A DNA stretch of 64,000 bases from Persicaria tinctoria (Eukaryota; Streptophyta; Magnoliopsida; Caryophyllales; Polygonaceae), in assembly GCA_037127255.1 (NCBI GenBank), contig JBANSL010000001.1, positions 39,361,001-39,425,000 on the forward strand, written 5' to 3'. The notes under the pieces are model-generated. The model worked only from the letters and a program-made list of their open reading frames with translations. It was not told the origin of the DNA and did not search any database. Positions 39,555 through 50,408 of the stretch are shown here, piece after piece (position 1 is the first letter of the stretch; each line of letters starts with the position of its first letter). Made by a program: the position numbers and the translations under genes.

Positions 39555-42188
39555 CCCTATCATAGGAACCATATAATTTTACATGTTGTCATGGATGATT
39601 GAATGTAATGTGGCAACCAACTTACTCGATTGAAAGCCATATTATAAGTTGTAAGGAAATCTCCCGTGTCACCGAACTTGCAATCCCGTGTCACCTGACG
39701 TGATTATCCGTGTCACTGATGGTGAGTAGGGTGATTTTCAAACCTTGTTTATGTGTTGATAGGTTCATATACAAATTGTTACAAGGCCCTATCATAGGAA
39801 CCACATAATTTTACATTTTGTCATGGATGATTGAATGTAATGTGGCAATCATGGTTATTAGGATCTCGATCCGGATCTTACGATCCTACGATCCTACGAT
39901 TCTAGGCAAGGTTTTGATCCGGATCGGGCATATAGACTCCTTTGTGCTAGGATCTACCTAGGATCCTATGAGATCGTGTAGGATCCGTAAGATATACCTA
40001 GGATCTACCGATCCTAGAAAAAATATCCGATCCTAGCAAAAATCATATTTGTGTAATTGTGTTTGTTTTGTTTGGATATTGGGCCTTCTAGATACGATGT
40101 ACCTTTTTATTTTTTGGGCAACCCATCTCCTTATAAATTGAAGGCAAAAGAGTGAAGACGTTGAATTAAAACCCTAACTCTTTTGTTTCGCCACTCAACT
40201 CAACAAATATTAATCCACGTCTGAGTGTCTGAAATTATTCATGATGTGGTTAATTGCGATCATAACATTTGAAACTAGAGATGACATTGGATATTTGGAA
40301 GTGTGATTTATCTTTTGAATATTTGTCATATTTTAAGACATTATCCTTGTCTGCTTGTCACCTTTTGCGATATTATTTTTGACAAATTATGAATGTTAAA
40401 TGCTTATTATTATTGGACTATTTTAGTTACTTAATTTGTTTAATGGAGGAAAAACTTAGTTTTACTTTAAAATTAAAGTATTTGTTTAGGATAGTTTGTT
40501 TTTAATTTATTATTTATTTTATTTTTAATTTTTGTCTAGGATCTTACGATCCGATCCTAGGATCCGATCCTACGCCCTTGTCTCGATCCCAAATTAGGAT
40601 CCCGATCCTAAAAACCATGGTGGCAACCAACTTACTCGGTTGAAAGCCATATTATAAGTTATAAGGAAATATCCCGTGTCACCAAACTTGCAATCCCGTG
40701 TCACCTGACGTGATTATTCGTGTCACTGATGGTGAGTAGGGTGATTTTCTAACCTTGTTTATGTGTTGATAGGTTCATATATAAATTGTTACAAGGCCCT
40801 ATCATAGGAACCACATAATTTTACATTTTGTCATGGATGATTGAATGTAATGTGGCAACCAACTTACTCGGTTGAAAGCCATATTATAAGTTGTAATGAA
40901 ATATCCCGTGTCACCAAACTAGCAATCCCGTGTCACCTGACGTGATTATACGTGTCACTGATGGTGAGTAGGGTGATTTTCTAACCTTGTTTATGTGTTG
41001 ATAGGTTCATATACGAATTGTTACAAGGCTCTATCATAGGAACCACATAATTTTACATTTTGTCATGGATGATTGAATGTAATGTGGCAACCAACTTACT
41101 CGGTTGAAAGCCATATTATAAGTTGTAAGGAAATATCCCGTGTTACCAAACTAGCAATCCCGTGTCACCTGACGTGATTATCCGTGTCACTGATGGTGAG
41201 TAAGGTGATTTTCTAACCTTGTTTATGTGTTGATAGGTTCATATACGAATTGTTACAAGGCCATATCATAGGAACCACATAATTTTACATTTTGTCATGG
41301 ATGATTGAATGTAATGTGGCAACCAACTTACTCGGTTGAAAGCCATATTATAAGTTGTAAGGAAATATCCCGTGTCACCAAACTAGCAATCCCGTGTCAC
41401 CTGACGTGATTATCCGTGTCACTGATGGTGAGTAGGGTAATTTTCTAACCTTGTTTATGTGTTGATAGGTTCATATACAAATTGTTACAAGGCCCTATCA
41501 TAGGAACCACATAATTTTACATTTTGTCATGGATGATTGAATGTAATGTGGCAACCAACTTACTCGGTTGAAAGCCATATTATAAGTTGTAAGGAAATAT
41601 CCCGTGTCACCAAACTAGCAATCCCGTGTCACCTGACGTGATTATACGTGTCACTGATGGTGAGTAGGGTGATTTTCTAACCTTGTTTATGTGTTGATAG
41701 GTTCATATACGAATTGTTACAAGGCTCTATCATAGGAACCACATAATTTTACATTTTGTCATGGATGATTGAATGTAATGTGGCAACCAACTTACTCGGT
41801 TGAAAGCCATATTATAAGTTGTAAGGAAATATCCCGTGTTACCAAACTAGCAATCCCGTGTCACCTGACGTGATTATCCGTGTCACTGATGGTGAGTAGG
41901 GTGATTTTCTAACCTTGTTTATGTGTTGATAGGTTCATATACGAATTGTTACAAAGCCCTATCATAGGAACCACATAATTTTATATTTTGTCATGGATGA
42001 TTGAATGTAATGTGGCAACCAACTTACTCGGTTGAAAGTCATATTATAAGTTGTAAGGAAATATCCCGTGTCACCAAATTAGCAATCCCGTGTCACCTGA
42101 CGTGATTATCCGTGTCACTGATGGTGAGTAGGGTAATTTTCTAACCTTGTTTATGTGTTGATAGGTTCATATACGAATTGTTACCAGG
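39555..42188. repeat. Macro-duplication, copy 1 (2,634 bp)
   Basis: This block (part of a unit, an inserted 770-bp element, then seven further units) recurs at 42189-44822, with the same unit order and the same private variants (such as CTCCCGTGTCACCGAACTT). The boundary is approximate because it falls within a repeat. All matched landmarks are offset by exactly 2,634. Confidence 0.92.
39850..40619. mobile_element. Small inverted-repeat element inserted in the array, copy 1
   Basis: 770 bp, bounded by CATGGTTATTAGGATCTCGATCC (left) and CATGGTTTTTAGGATCGGGATCC (right, minus strand). Flanks GTGGCAAT and GTGGCAAC match the uninterrupted repeat unit, so an 8-bp target duplication with one mismatch is likely (hAT-like). 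Both ends are full of GGATC/GATCC/TAGGATC words. The AT-rich middle has no coding capacity. Confidence 0.8.
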
Positions 42189-44822
42189 CCCTATCATAGG
42201 AACCATATAATTTTACATGTTGTCATGGATGATTGAATGTAATGTGGCAACCAACTTACTCGATTGAAAGCCATATTATAAGTTGTAAGGAAATCTCCCG
42301 TGTCACCGAACTTGCAATCCCGTGTCACCTGACGTGATTATCCGTGTCACTGATGGTGAGTAGGGTGATTTTCAAACCTTGTTTATGTGTTGATAGGTTC
42401 ATATACAAATTGTTACAAGGCCCTATCATAGGAACCACATAATTTTACATTTTGTCATGGATGATTGAATGTAATGTGGCAATCATGGTTATTAGGATCT
42501 CGATCCGGATCTTACGATCCTACGATCCTACGATTCTAGGCAAGGTTTTGATCCGGATCGGGCATATAGACTCCTTTGTGCTAGGATCTACCTAGGATCC
42601 TATGAGATCGTGTAGGATCCGTAAGATATACCTAGGATCTACCGATCCTAGAAAAAATATCCGATCCTAGCAAAAATCATATTTGTGTAATTGTGTTTGT
42701 TTTGTTTGGATATTGGGCCTTCTAGATACGATGTACCTTTTTATTTTTTGGGCAACCCATCTCCTTATAAATTGAAGGCAAAAGAGTGAAGACGTTGAAT
42801 TAAAACCCTAACTCTTTTGTTTCGCCACTCAACTCAACAAATATTAATCCACGTCTGAGTGTCTGAAATTATTCATGATGTGGTTAATTGCGATCATAAC
42901 ATTTGAAACTAGAGATGACATTGGATATTTGGAAGTGTGATTTATCTTTTGAATATTTGTCATATTTTAAGACATTATCCTTGTCTGCTTGTCACCTTTT
43001 GCGATATTATTTTTGACAAATTATGAATGTTAAATGCTTATTATTATTGGACTATTTTAGTTACTTAATTTGTTTAATGGAGGAAAAACTTAGTTTTACT
43101 TTAAAATTAAAGTATTTGTTTAGGATAGTTTGTTTTTAATTTATTATTTATTTTATTTTTAATTTTTGTCTAGGATCTTACGATCCGATCCTAGGATCCG
43201 ATCCTACGCCCTTGTCTCGATCCCAAATTAGGATCCCGATCCTAAAAACCATGGTGGCAACCAACTTACTCGGTTGAAAGCCATATTATAAGTTATAAGG
43301 AAATATCCCGTGTCACCAAACTTGCAATCCCGTGTCACCTGACGTGATTATTCGTGTCACTGATGGTGAGTAGGGTGATTTTCTAACCTTGTTTATGTGT
43401 TGATAGGTTCATATATAAATTGTTACAAGGCCCTATCATAGGAACCACATAATTTTACATTTTGTCATGGATGATTGAATGTAATGTGGCAACCAACTTA
43501 CTCGGTTGAAAGCCATATTATAAGTTGTAATGAAATATCCCGTGTCACCAAACTAGCAATCCCGTGTCACCTGACGTGATTATACGTGTCACTGATGGTG
43601 AGTAGGGTGATTTTCTAACCTTGTTTATGTGTTGATAGGTTCATATACGAATTGTTACAAGGCTCTATCATAGGAACCACATAATTTTACATTTTGTCAT
43701 GGATGATTGAATGTAATGTGGCAACCAACTTACTCGGTTGAAAGCCATATTATAAGTTGTAAGGAAATATCCCGTGTTACCAAACTAGCAATCCCGTGTC
43801 ACCTGACGTGATTATCCGTGTCACTGATGGTGAGTAAGGTGATTTTCTAACCTTGTTTATGTGTTGATAGGTTCATATACGAATTGTTACAAGGCCATAT
43901 CATAGGAACCACATAATTTTACATTTTGTCATGGATGATTGAATGTAATGTGGCAACCAACTTACTCGGTTGAAAGCCATATTATAAGTTGTAAGGAAAT
44001 ATCCCGTGTCACCAAACTAGCAATCCCGTGTCACCTGACGTGATTATCCGTGTCACTGATGGTGAGTAGGGTAATTTTCTAACCTTGTTTATGTGTTGAT
44101 AGGTTCATATACAAATTGTTACAAGGCCCTATCATAGGAACCACATAATTTTACATTTTGTCATGGATGATTGAATGTAATGTGGCAACCAACTTACTCG
44201 GTTGAAAGCCATATTATAAGTTGTAAGGAAATATCCCGTGTCACCAAACTAGCAATCCCGTGTCACCTGACGTGATTATACGTGTCACTGATGGTGAGTA
44301 GGGTGATTTTCTAACCTTGTTTATGTGTTGATAGGTTCATATACGAATTGTTACAAGGCTCTATCATAGGAACCACATAATTTTACATTTTGTCATGGAT
44401 GATTGAATGTAATGTGGCAACCAACTTACTCGGTTGAAAGCCATATTATAAGTTGTAAGGAAATATCCCGTGTTACCAAACTAGCAATCCCGTGTCACCT
44501 GACGTGATTATCCGTGTCACTGATGGTGAGTAGGGTGATTTTCTAACCTTGTTTATGTGTTGATAGGTTCATATACGAATTGTTACAAAGCCCTATCATA
44601 GGAACCACATAATTTTATATTTTGTCATGGATGATTGAATGTAATGTGGCAACCAACTTACTCGGTTGAAAGTCATATTATAAGTTGTAAGGAAATATCC
44701 CGTGTCACCAAATTAGCAATCCCGTGTCACCTGACGTGATTATCCGTGTCACTGATGGTGAGTAGGGTAATTTTCTAACCTTGTTTATGTGTTGATAGGT
44801 TCATATACGAATTGTTACAAGG
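42189..44822. repeat. Macro-duplication, copy 2 (2,634 bp)
   Basis: See copy 1. I saw no difference between the copies over the inserted element. Confidence 0.92.
42484..43253. mobile_element. Small inverted-repeat element in the array, copy 2
   Basis: Same sequence and flanks as the copy at 39850. It was copied with the surrounding 2,634-bp block rather than inserted independently. Confidence 0.8.
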
Positions 44823-45339
44823 CCCTATCATAGGAGCCACATAATTTTACATTTTGTCATGGATGATTGAATGTAATACACATGCATAACATCAACAAGT
44901 GGAAATGTAATAGACATGCATAATATAGGAGGGACATTGCCCTATACATACCATATCCGATCATACATGCACCATTCATAACGGTGCAACCGCACTCGGC
45001 TTTCCAAAAAACGACAACTTCACGAGCGTGGGTGAGACATTGTTTCTAACTACCCTTACATAGGCCCCTAACTGCAAGAAATGGGGGCCATCCACCACAT
45101 ACGGAGTTGTGGCGGAGTCCAAAAAACCACATCTGTTTGGGATCACATCAGTATTTGGCAACTACTACAACAACATCACAAGTTTTGGCAAAAAACAAAG
45201 AGAACTAGCTTCGAAGCTCCTAAGCCCTGATGACCAGACGCACCATAACTCCCATCATCAGCACGAGAATCCACCCCATCAGCCTGTTCCAGCGGGTGAG
45301 TTGTCGGGTGCGGAGCTGCTCGCTAGCATGCCCGACCCA

Positions 45340-45876
45340 CTACCCATAGAGGAAGGAGCCCACCTCGGCCACCCGCTGCGCCAGGTGCTTGTTGCTAGTC
45401 TCGCTCCTCACCAACTTGTTGGCGAGGACCATGTTCTCTTCAATTGTGGCCTGCAGCGAGCTCTGGGTAACCTCCAACTCAGTAGTTGTGGCCTCCAGGG
45501 TGGACAGGGTGGCCTGCAGTTGAAGAGTGGTTGTCTGGACATGCGTCTGGGCGGCCTCAAGTTGAGTGCGCTGTGCGGCCATAACTCCCTCCCGGGCAGC
45601 ATCCCGGTTGAGCAGCGACTGAACTCGCTGGCGAAGGTCGGGGCGTACATCGGCGGCCAAGTCCCATAGCGTGTTGTCCTCATCCACCTGGTCGGGGTCT
45701 CTTCTCTCTGACTGATCATCATCCTCGTCCTCATCACGACGGTCCCGACGGCGCCTCCCGTAGTCGTAGTCTGAACGCAGCCAGAAGTACCTCCGGTCGT
45801 CACCACTCTGGTAGCTCCGATCGTTGTCGGAGTCTGTGTCAATGTCGCTGTCTGAGTACGGCCACAAGATTCCTAC
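45340..45876 (-). CDS. Coiled-coil protein exon of the MULE, unknown function
   Basis: An open frame without a good ATG, preceded by a splice acceptor (TACTGGTAG before GAATCTTGTGG), so it is probably an internal or last exon. The N-terminal part is acidic and Asp/Ser-rich (YSDSDIDTDSDND), then Arg/Asp-rich (RRRRDRRDEDEDDDQ). The second half is a long predicted coiled coil with Thr/Gln/Leu repeats (LQATLSTLEATTTELEVTQS). It ends in TAG just after SFLYG. It lies between the repeat array and the F-box block, antisense to Ulp1 genes 1 and 2. I do not recognise the family; a regulatory or structural partner of the transposase is only a guess. A possible first exon lies at 47025-47172. Confidence 0.5.
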   Translation of the reverse strand, partial: VGILWPYSDSDIDTDSDNDRSYQSGDDRRYFWLRSDYDYGRRRRDRRDEDEDDDQSERRDPDQVDEDNTLWDLAADVRPDLRQRVQSLLNRDAAREGVMAAQRTQLEAAQTHVQTTTLQLQATLSTLEATTTELEVTQSSLQATIEENMVLANKLVRSETSNKHLAQRVAEVGSFLYG

Positions 45877-46189
45877 CAGTACAAGGGAAAATAAACGTCA
45901 GATGGTAGAAGAAAACCAAACACAAGAACATACGTGCATATGAAAAATATGTAAGCATGTTTTATATTGGAGACAAGTACATATATGTGAAAAAGATGAA
46001 TGGGAGAGTGAGATGATATGTCACCAAACAAGTAAAGGAGAATGTAAAATATAAGGTAAAATAATGTCCGGACCTTAGAATGTTGAGAAGGAGAGATCTA
46101 TGTGCAAGCAAAGTTGGAAATGGTAAATACAAGTGTGAATATGAAACTCATATCAATGAATTAAAGTTTTGACAAAGTTATATAACAAA

Positions 46190-46610
46190 TGGAAGAAATC
46201 ACCCGTGTCACCAACTTTGCAATCCCGTGTCACCAAAATTTGAATCCCGTGTCACCAATTATATATACTTGACAAAAATCCTACTAAGAACCTTCACAGA
46301 CAAAGAGAAAGGTTGCAAATTTCATAGGCTTAATCATATTTATGCTTTAGATTCACACAGAAAGGATCCTAAATGTTCTATTTCTTTTTCAAGCCTAACA
46401 AGTACATATATATGAAGAATATGAATGGGAGAGGGAGATGATTGATATGTCACCAAACAACTAAAGGACAATGTACTATATAAGCTAAATTACTGTAAGC
46501 ACCTTATAATTTTGATAAGGAGAGAATTATGTGCAAGCAAAGACCAATTACAAATAGGTGGTTAGAAATCACTTGTGTCACCAAAGTTGTAATCCCGTGT
46601 CACCAAGTAT
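46190..46610. repeat. Scattered CCCGTGTCACC words
   Basis: Four to five copies of (C)CCGTGTCACC at 46202-46260 and near 46597, in AT-rich DNA between the coiled-coil exon and its possible leader. No gene is seen from 45900 to 47020. ACAAGTACATATAT...GAATGGGAGAG...GATATGTCACCAAACAA occurs twice (45974 and 46399), a direct duplication of about 130 bp. Confidence 0.7.
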
Positions 46611-47024
46611 ATATACTTGACTGGCTGCTTTCTCACCCCCAATTCAGCAAATTCCACAAACTAATTGCATATATGAAGCGTAAACCAATAAACACGTATA
46701 CGAACTCCAATAAACTACTCAACTTAAGTATGTACTAAGCACATGCAAGATAAGAGACAAATGGACATATTCACTACACAAGGCACAAACCATAAAACAG
46801 TGAGCCATGGACATATTCACCCAAAATCTGCAGCATACACATGCATAAACCGTAGCCCCTAATCAGAAAGCTTAGGATGTCGTCAATTAGTACTCTATGT
46901 CGAAAACCCTAGGAACAACACAGATTTCATTCAACACAAACTTCTAATCGACGAAAACCCTAAAATACAAACAGTTTTTTTTCAACACATATGGCAATCG
47001 GGGTTGTACTTACTTGGAATTGAA

Positions 47025-47172
47025 TGCTTTTGGATGAGGATGAGCACCACTGGTGAACCAAACACGATGGCGTCGCTTCTTCTTCCTGAATTTTTTTGTG
47101 GCTTGCAAGAAAAGAGTGGAAGTGAAAGGACCGATGGAGTGGTATTTATGAAGAGAGAGGGGCTCCATCGGG
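47025..47172 (-). CDS. Possible first exon of the coiled-coil gene
   Basis: The minus strand reads an open frame (MEPLSLHKYHSIGPF ... KAFNSK) ending in AAG followed by GTAAGTA, a perfect splice donor. A 15-base G run lies immediately upstream on the plus strand (47170-47184). A CATAAATACC TATA-like word lies within the frame, so part of this may be promoter rather than coding. Joining it to the exon at 45876 is inference. Confidence 0.3.
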
Positions 47173-47326
47173 GGGGGGGGGGGTTGGTGATGGTCACCAA
47201 ATTTCGAATCCCGTGTCAACCAACATAATAACCCCTTCAACATTAAATATATGTCAATTTGCACTAATTCACATTTGAATATGGTCACAAGGTTGGTATT
47301 TTTGTACGTTGCTATGAAGTACTACC

Positions 47327-47555
47327 TCCGTTCCGAAAAACTTATCAGTTGACTATTCACGCACGCTTATTTTTAGAGAAAAAACTATAGAAAATATCTA
47401 CTTTCGTATTTATTTGTAAAAACAATTTCGTAGCTATTATTATCAAGTACAAACTTGTTACAAAATTTTTATGAAAACGTATATTTTATATAGATTTTTT
47501 AATTATAAATAAGGGTGCTTGAATAGTCAACGACAATTTTTGCCAAACGACAACT
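47327..47555. mobile_element. MITE-like insertion, copy 1
   Basis: It starts CTACCTCCGTTCCGAAAAACTT. Near both ends is the inverted word CTATTCACGCACG / TGCTTGAATAGTC. The same element lies at 49674-49915. The preceding 50 bases (ATGGTCACAAGGTTGGTA) are also duplicated there. Confidence 0.65.
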
Positions 47556-47823
47556 AAGTGTTTCAATTTCTTTATCCCTTTTTTTACTTTCTGTATGCGG
47601 TAATTTTTTACTCTCTATATTGCACTCACATAAATTGATTTTATGGTTGTAAAATATATTTTTAAAAGTTATAAAATTTAATACACAATATTTTAACATT
47701 TTACAAACCCTAACTACTTTCCCATGCAATATGCATGCAAAATACATATATGGATTTAACTTATGTACTTAATTTCATGCGGTAATGTTTTACTCTCTAT
47801 ATGCGTTATAAAATTTATTTTAA

Positions 47824-48019
47824 AGCGTTATAAAATTTTATCAAATAATAAATTGATAAAAAACCCTGAATACTTAATCCGTTATTTTTTTGAATAAAGG
47901 GTTAAATTTTACACTTTCATCCGTTATAAAATTTTATCAAATAATAAATTGATACAAAACCGTGAATACTTAATCCGTTATTTTTTTGAATAAAGGGTTA
48001 AATTTTATACTTTAATCCG
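47824..48019. repeat. Two tandem copies of a ~98-bp unit
   Basis: GTTATAAAATTTTATCAAATAA through TTTGAATAAAGGGTTAAATT occurs at 47824-47922 and again at 47923-48019 with few differences. The region is AT-rich and non-coding. Confidence 0.85.
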
Positions 48020-48444
48020 TAATTTTTTTTAAACAATGGTTAGTAAGTGTTGTATAGGGTTAATCCGTTATACATATAATATTTTTGTTAAGAATATCAC
48101 ATATCAAGATTCTAACCGACAATAAATTGAATAATTAGATAATTTAAGAAAAAGATTAATTAATAGATTGAGATTAAAACCACGGCAGTTAATTACGATT
48201 GAAAATCTCTTCCGCTTCCTCTTCCACTTCCACATCCACATCCATTGCGTTTCAAGTACATTGCACTTGCACACGTCTCTTCCTCTGAATTACATTGCAC
48301 ACGTCTCGTCTATTCCTCTTCCGGTGGCAGTTACGTTCTCCATTGCATTGTTATAGCCAACCCATTCTCCCTTGAATTGCATCATCCCATTCCCTTGAAT
48401 TGCATCATCCTCCCTTACCAACTAGAACCGAAATTAAGATAGTT

Positions 48445-49370
48445 GCAATGGATCAAGGAAGGGAACGTTAGGGCAAGGAAATCAGAGGCATTGACGCTTC
48501 TAACACTACCATTCGATCTCCTATTGGAGATTGTCGGTCGATTAGTAATTCAATCTCTAGAAGATGTCTTCAGATTACGGTTAAGGTCTTGCCTCCACTT
48601 TTGATTTCGTTAATTTATGTATTCGAAAAAAATTTGATTCACTTAATTGTGATGCAGTTGCAAAACTTTTGATTTGGTTGGAAAACACAATTATGTGCTT
48701 GCGAAGATGGCAATTGAGTACCAGGATGACTAGGGAATTTCGGTTGTAGTTGCATCGAGAAACGATAGTCATGCCAGAAGCTTTTTAAATCAACGCGTCA
48801 ACGCGGGAAACCCGGAGGCAATCTTTCAGCAAGGAATGGTAAGACGTTGATTCTGGATCATTGGTTCGGTGTATGCTTTATCATAGTTCCTCATAGCTTC
48901 ATTTCAAAATGCAGGTTAAATTCTTCACAAATTGCGATCACGATGGAGGCATTCAAGATCTTCTAAAGGCGTCGGAGTTGGGACACGACGTGGCAAGCTA
49001 TGTTTGTGGCATAGCTATGTATTGTTGCGGATCTGAAGAGCTCAAACCCAAAGGCTTTGCATTACTTAATAGTGTGAAACATAAGTTGGGCTATAAAATA
49101 ATATCGTGTCGCCGGAGAGTTGCTGATCTATTTTATGATATTCTCGTAATTGCTCGAAGATCTTCCTTCAACTGGAAGCGGAACACATGTACAAATATCA
49201 CCAATGGAACAGCGATTCGGAGTTGTCGAAGATCAAACCCTTGGAAAAAATTTCATCTCCTTGCTGAAGATAAAGATGATGCTCTTTCTTGTGAGGAATG
49301 CACGTGCACAATTGAGTGTGGGTTAGTCGAGGGTATGCTTCAGGGGATTACACGAAATATGGTGGAATAA
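48445..49370 (+). pseudogene. F-box protein pseudogene (At2g35280/At1g67623-like)
   Basis: The plus strand encodes an F-box (LPFDLLLEIVGRLVIQSLEDVFRLR, about 48500-48580), the Skp1-binding module of SCF ubiquitin ligases. Frame breaks follow; then NQRVNAGNPEAIFQQGM, an intron of about 75 bases (GTAAGACG ... TTTCAAAATGCAG, ending 48913) and VKFFTNCDHDGGIQDLLK, ASELGHDVASYVCGIAMYCC. The C-terminal part has a Cys-rich CEECTC segment. This layout (F-box plus a Sel1-like block) matches a plant family of small F-box proteins. At least two frame breaks lie between F-box and intron. It is unrelated to the MULE genes and is probably an acquired host gene. The block 47580-49610 is flanked by two direct copies of a ~330-bp sequence containing the MITE. 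Confidence 0.75.
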
Positions 49371-49673
49371 AAATTTGCCTCAGTTTGGTCTATTAAGTTT
49401 GGTTAATTTTGATACTATATCTAATGTGTTATTATAACATATAAAGATATTATTGTTACTGTATCCAAATATGATCAATTGGGAGCTCAAAAAAAATTGA
49501 TCAAATGAGATACTATATCTTTTTTGGTAGAATTGAGAAACTATATCGTTTTTGGTAGAATTGAGAAACTACCTCCGTTCTGAAGTACTACCTCCGTTCT
49601 GAAAAAATTTGCACAATTATACATTTCAATATGGTCACAAGGTTGGTATTTTTGTACGATGCTATGAAGTACT

Positions 49674-49915
49674 ACCTCCGTTCTGAAAAACTTGTCACTT
49701 GACTATTCACGCACGATTATTTGAGGAGATAAAACAATATAAAATAAAATATCTAGTTTTGTATTTATTTTTAAATACAATTTCGTAGCTATGATTAGCA
49801 AGTACGAACTTGTTACAAAAAAATTTACAAAATATTATATTTTATATAGTTTTGTTCAATATAAAAAATCGTGCGTGAATAGCCAACCACAAGTGTTGCC
49901 GAACGAAAACTAAGT
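49674..49915. mobile_element. MITE-like insertion, copy 2
   Basis: Same element as at 47327. It starts CTACCTCCGTTCTGAAAAACTT, with inner inverted repeats CTATTCACGCACGATT and AATCGTGCGTGAATAG. The related sequence at 39055-39110 has the flanks joined without it (ATGAAC then TTTCGCATTCTTTATC), showing an empty site. An extra partial CTACCTCCGTTCTGAA lies at 49573-49605. Confidence 0.7.
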
Positions 49916-49959
49916 GTTTCGATTTCTGTATCTCCACTCGGTGGTTATGTGTTGTAGAC

Positions 49960-50330
49960 TTTGGTTATAAGTTGTTTCGTAATCACCCGTGTCAGAACAT
50001 TTGGAACCCCGTGTCAACTTACATAATTCTCGTGTCACTGAGGAGAATAAGGTGACAAAATATACACGAGTAGGACAAACACTCACAAGATTTAAACATG
50101 ACCTGAAACTAGTGCCAGTGCATGGGTGATTTCGTTATGAAAGTGTCACCTCCGGATTGATACACATGAAATTAAAACCAGTGACATGATAACCCCTTCA
50201 ACCTGACACGGTAATACAAAGAGGGTGACAGGGGCTATTTTGCAGAATCCATCCACAAAAGTACTGCGATGTTCTTTAACACTTACCACTAGAGTGTAAC
50301 CCGTTTTCAAAAGTAAATGTATCCAAACAA
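49960..50330. repeat. 3'-flank cassette downstream of Ulp1 gene 3
   Basis: GGTTATAAGTTG, CCCGTGTCA, ATAACCCCTTC-AACCTGACACGG, GAATCCATCCACAAAAGTAC and CTAGAGTGTAACCC appear in the same order as at 53036-53420, downstream of the transposase. It lies directly beyond the Ulp1 gene 3 stop codon (minus sense) and probably contains 3' UTR and terminator. Confidence 0.75.
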
Positions 50331-50408
50331 CCAAAGGACAAGACTAAAATCAACGTTGTTCACAACAAAAGACAACATATCACTTCCATACCTACACCCA
50401 AACGACGA

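Larger units (their letters stand above)
39170..44880. repeat. Array of eighteen 232-bp tandem repeats
   Basis: Units align on CCCGTGTCACCTGACGTG, found at 39221, 39453, 39685, then 40695, 40927, 41159, 41391, 41623, 41855, 42087, 42319, then 43329, 43561, 43793, 44025, 44257, 44489 and 44721. The spacing is exactly 232 bases except where two insertions interrupt. Each unit carries three close copies of (C)CCGTGTCAC. Units are nearly identical, with a few shared variants (GTGTTACC, CTTGCAAT versus CTAGCAAT). The array begins 270 bases after the end of Ulp1 gene 2, and its unit resembles the 3' flanks of Ulp1 gene 3 and of the transposase. No open frame spans it. Confidence 0.97.

Noticed and set aside
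39170..44880. CRISPR-like regular repeat array
   Set aside because: Units are 232 bp, contiguous and nearly identical with no spacers, in a plant genome. It is a tandem array.
39170..44880. Centromeric satellite
   Set aside because: Only 18 units, wholly inside the MULE and related to 3' flanks of MULE genes. Nothing here shows a chromosome-scale array.
47169..47184. Run of 15 G as a regulatory G-rich element
   Set aside because: A single homopolymer, prone to sequencing error, not enough for a quadruplex call with separate tracts.
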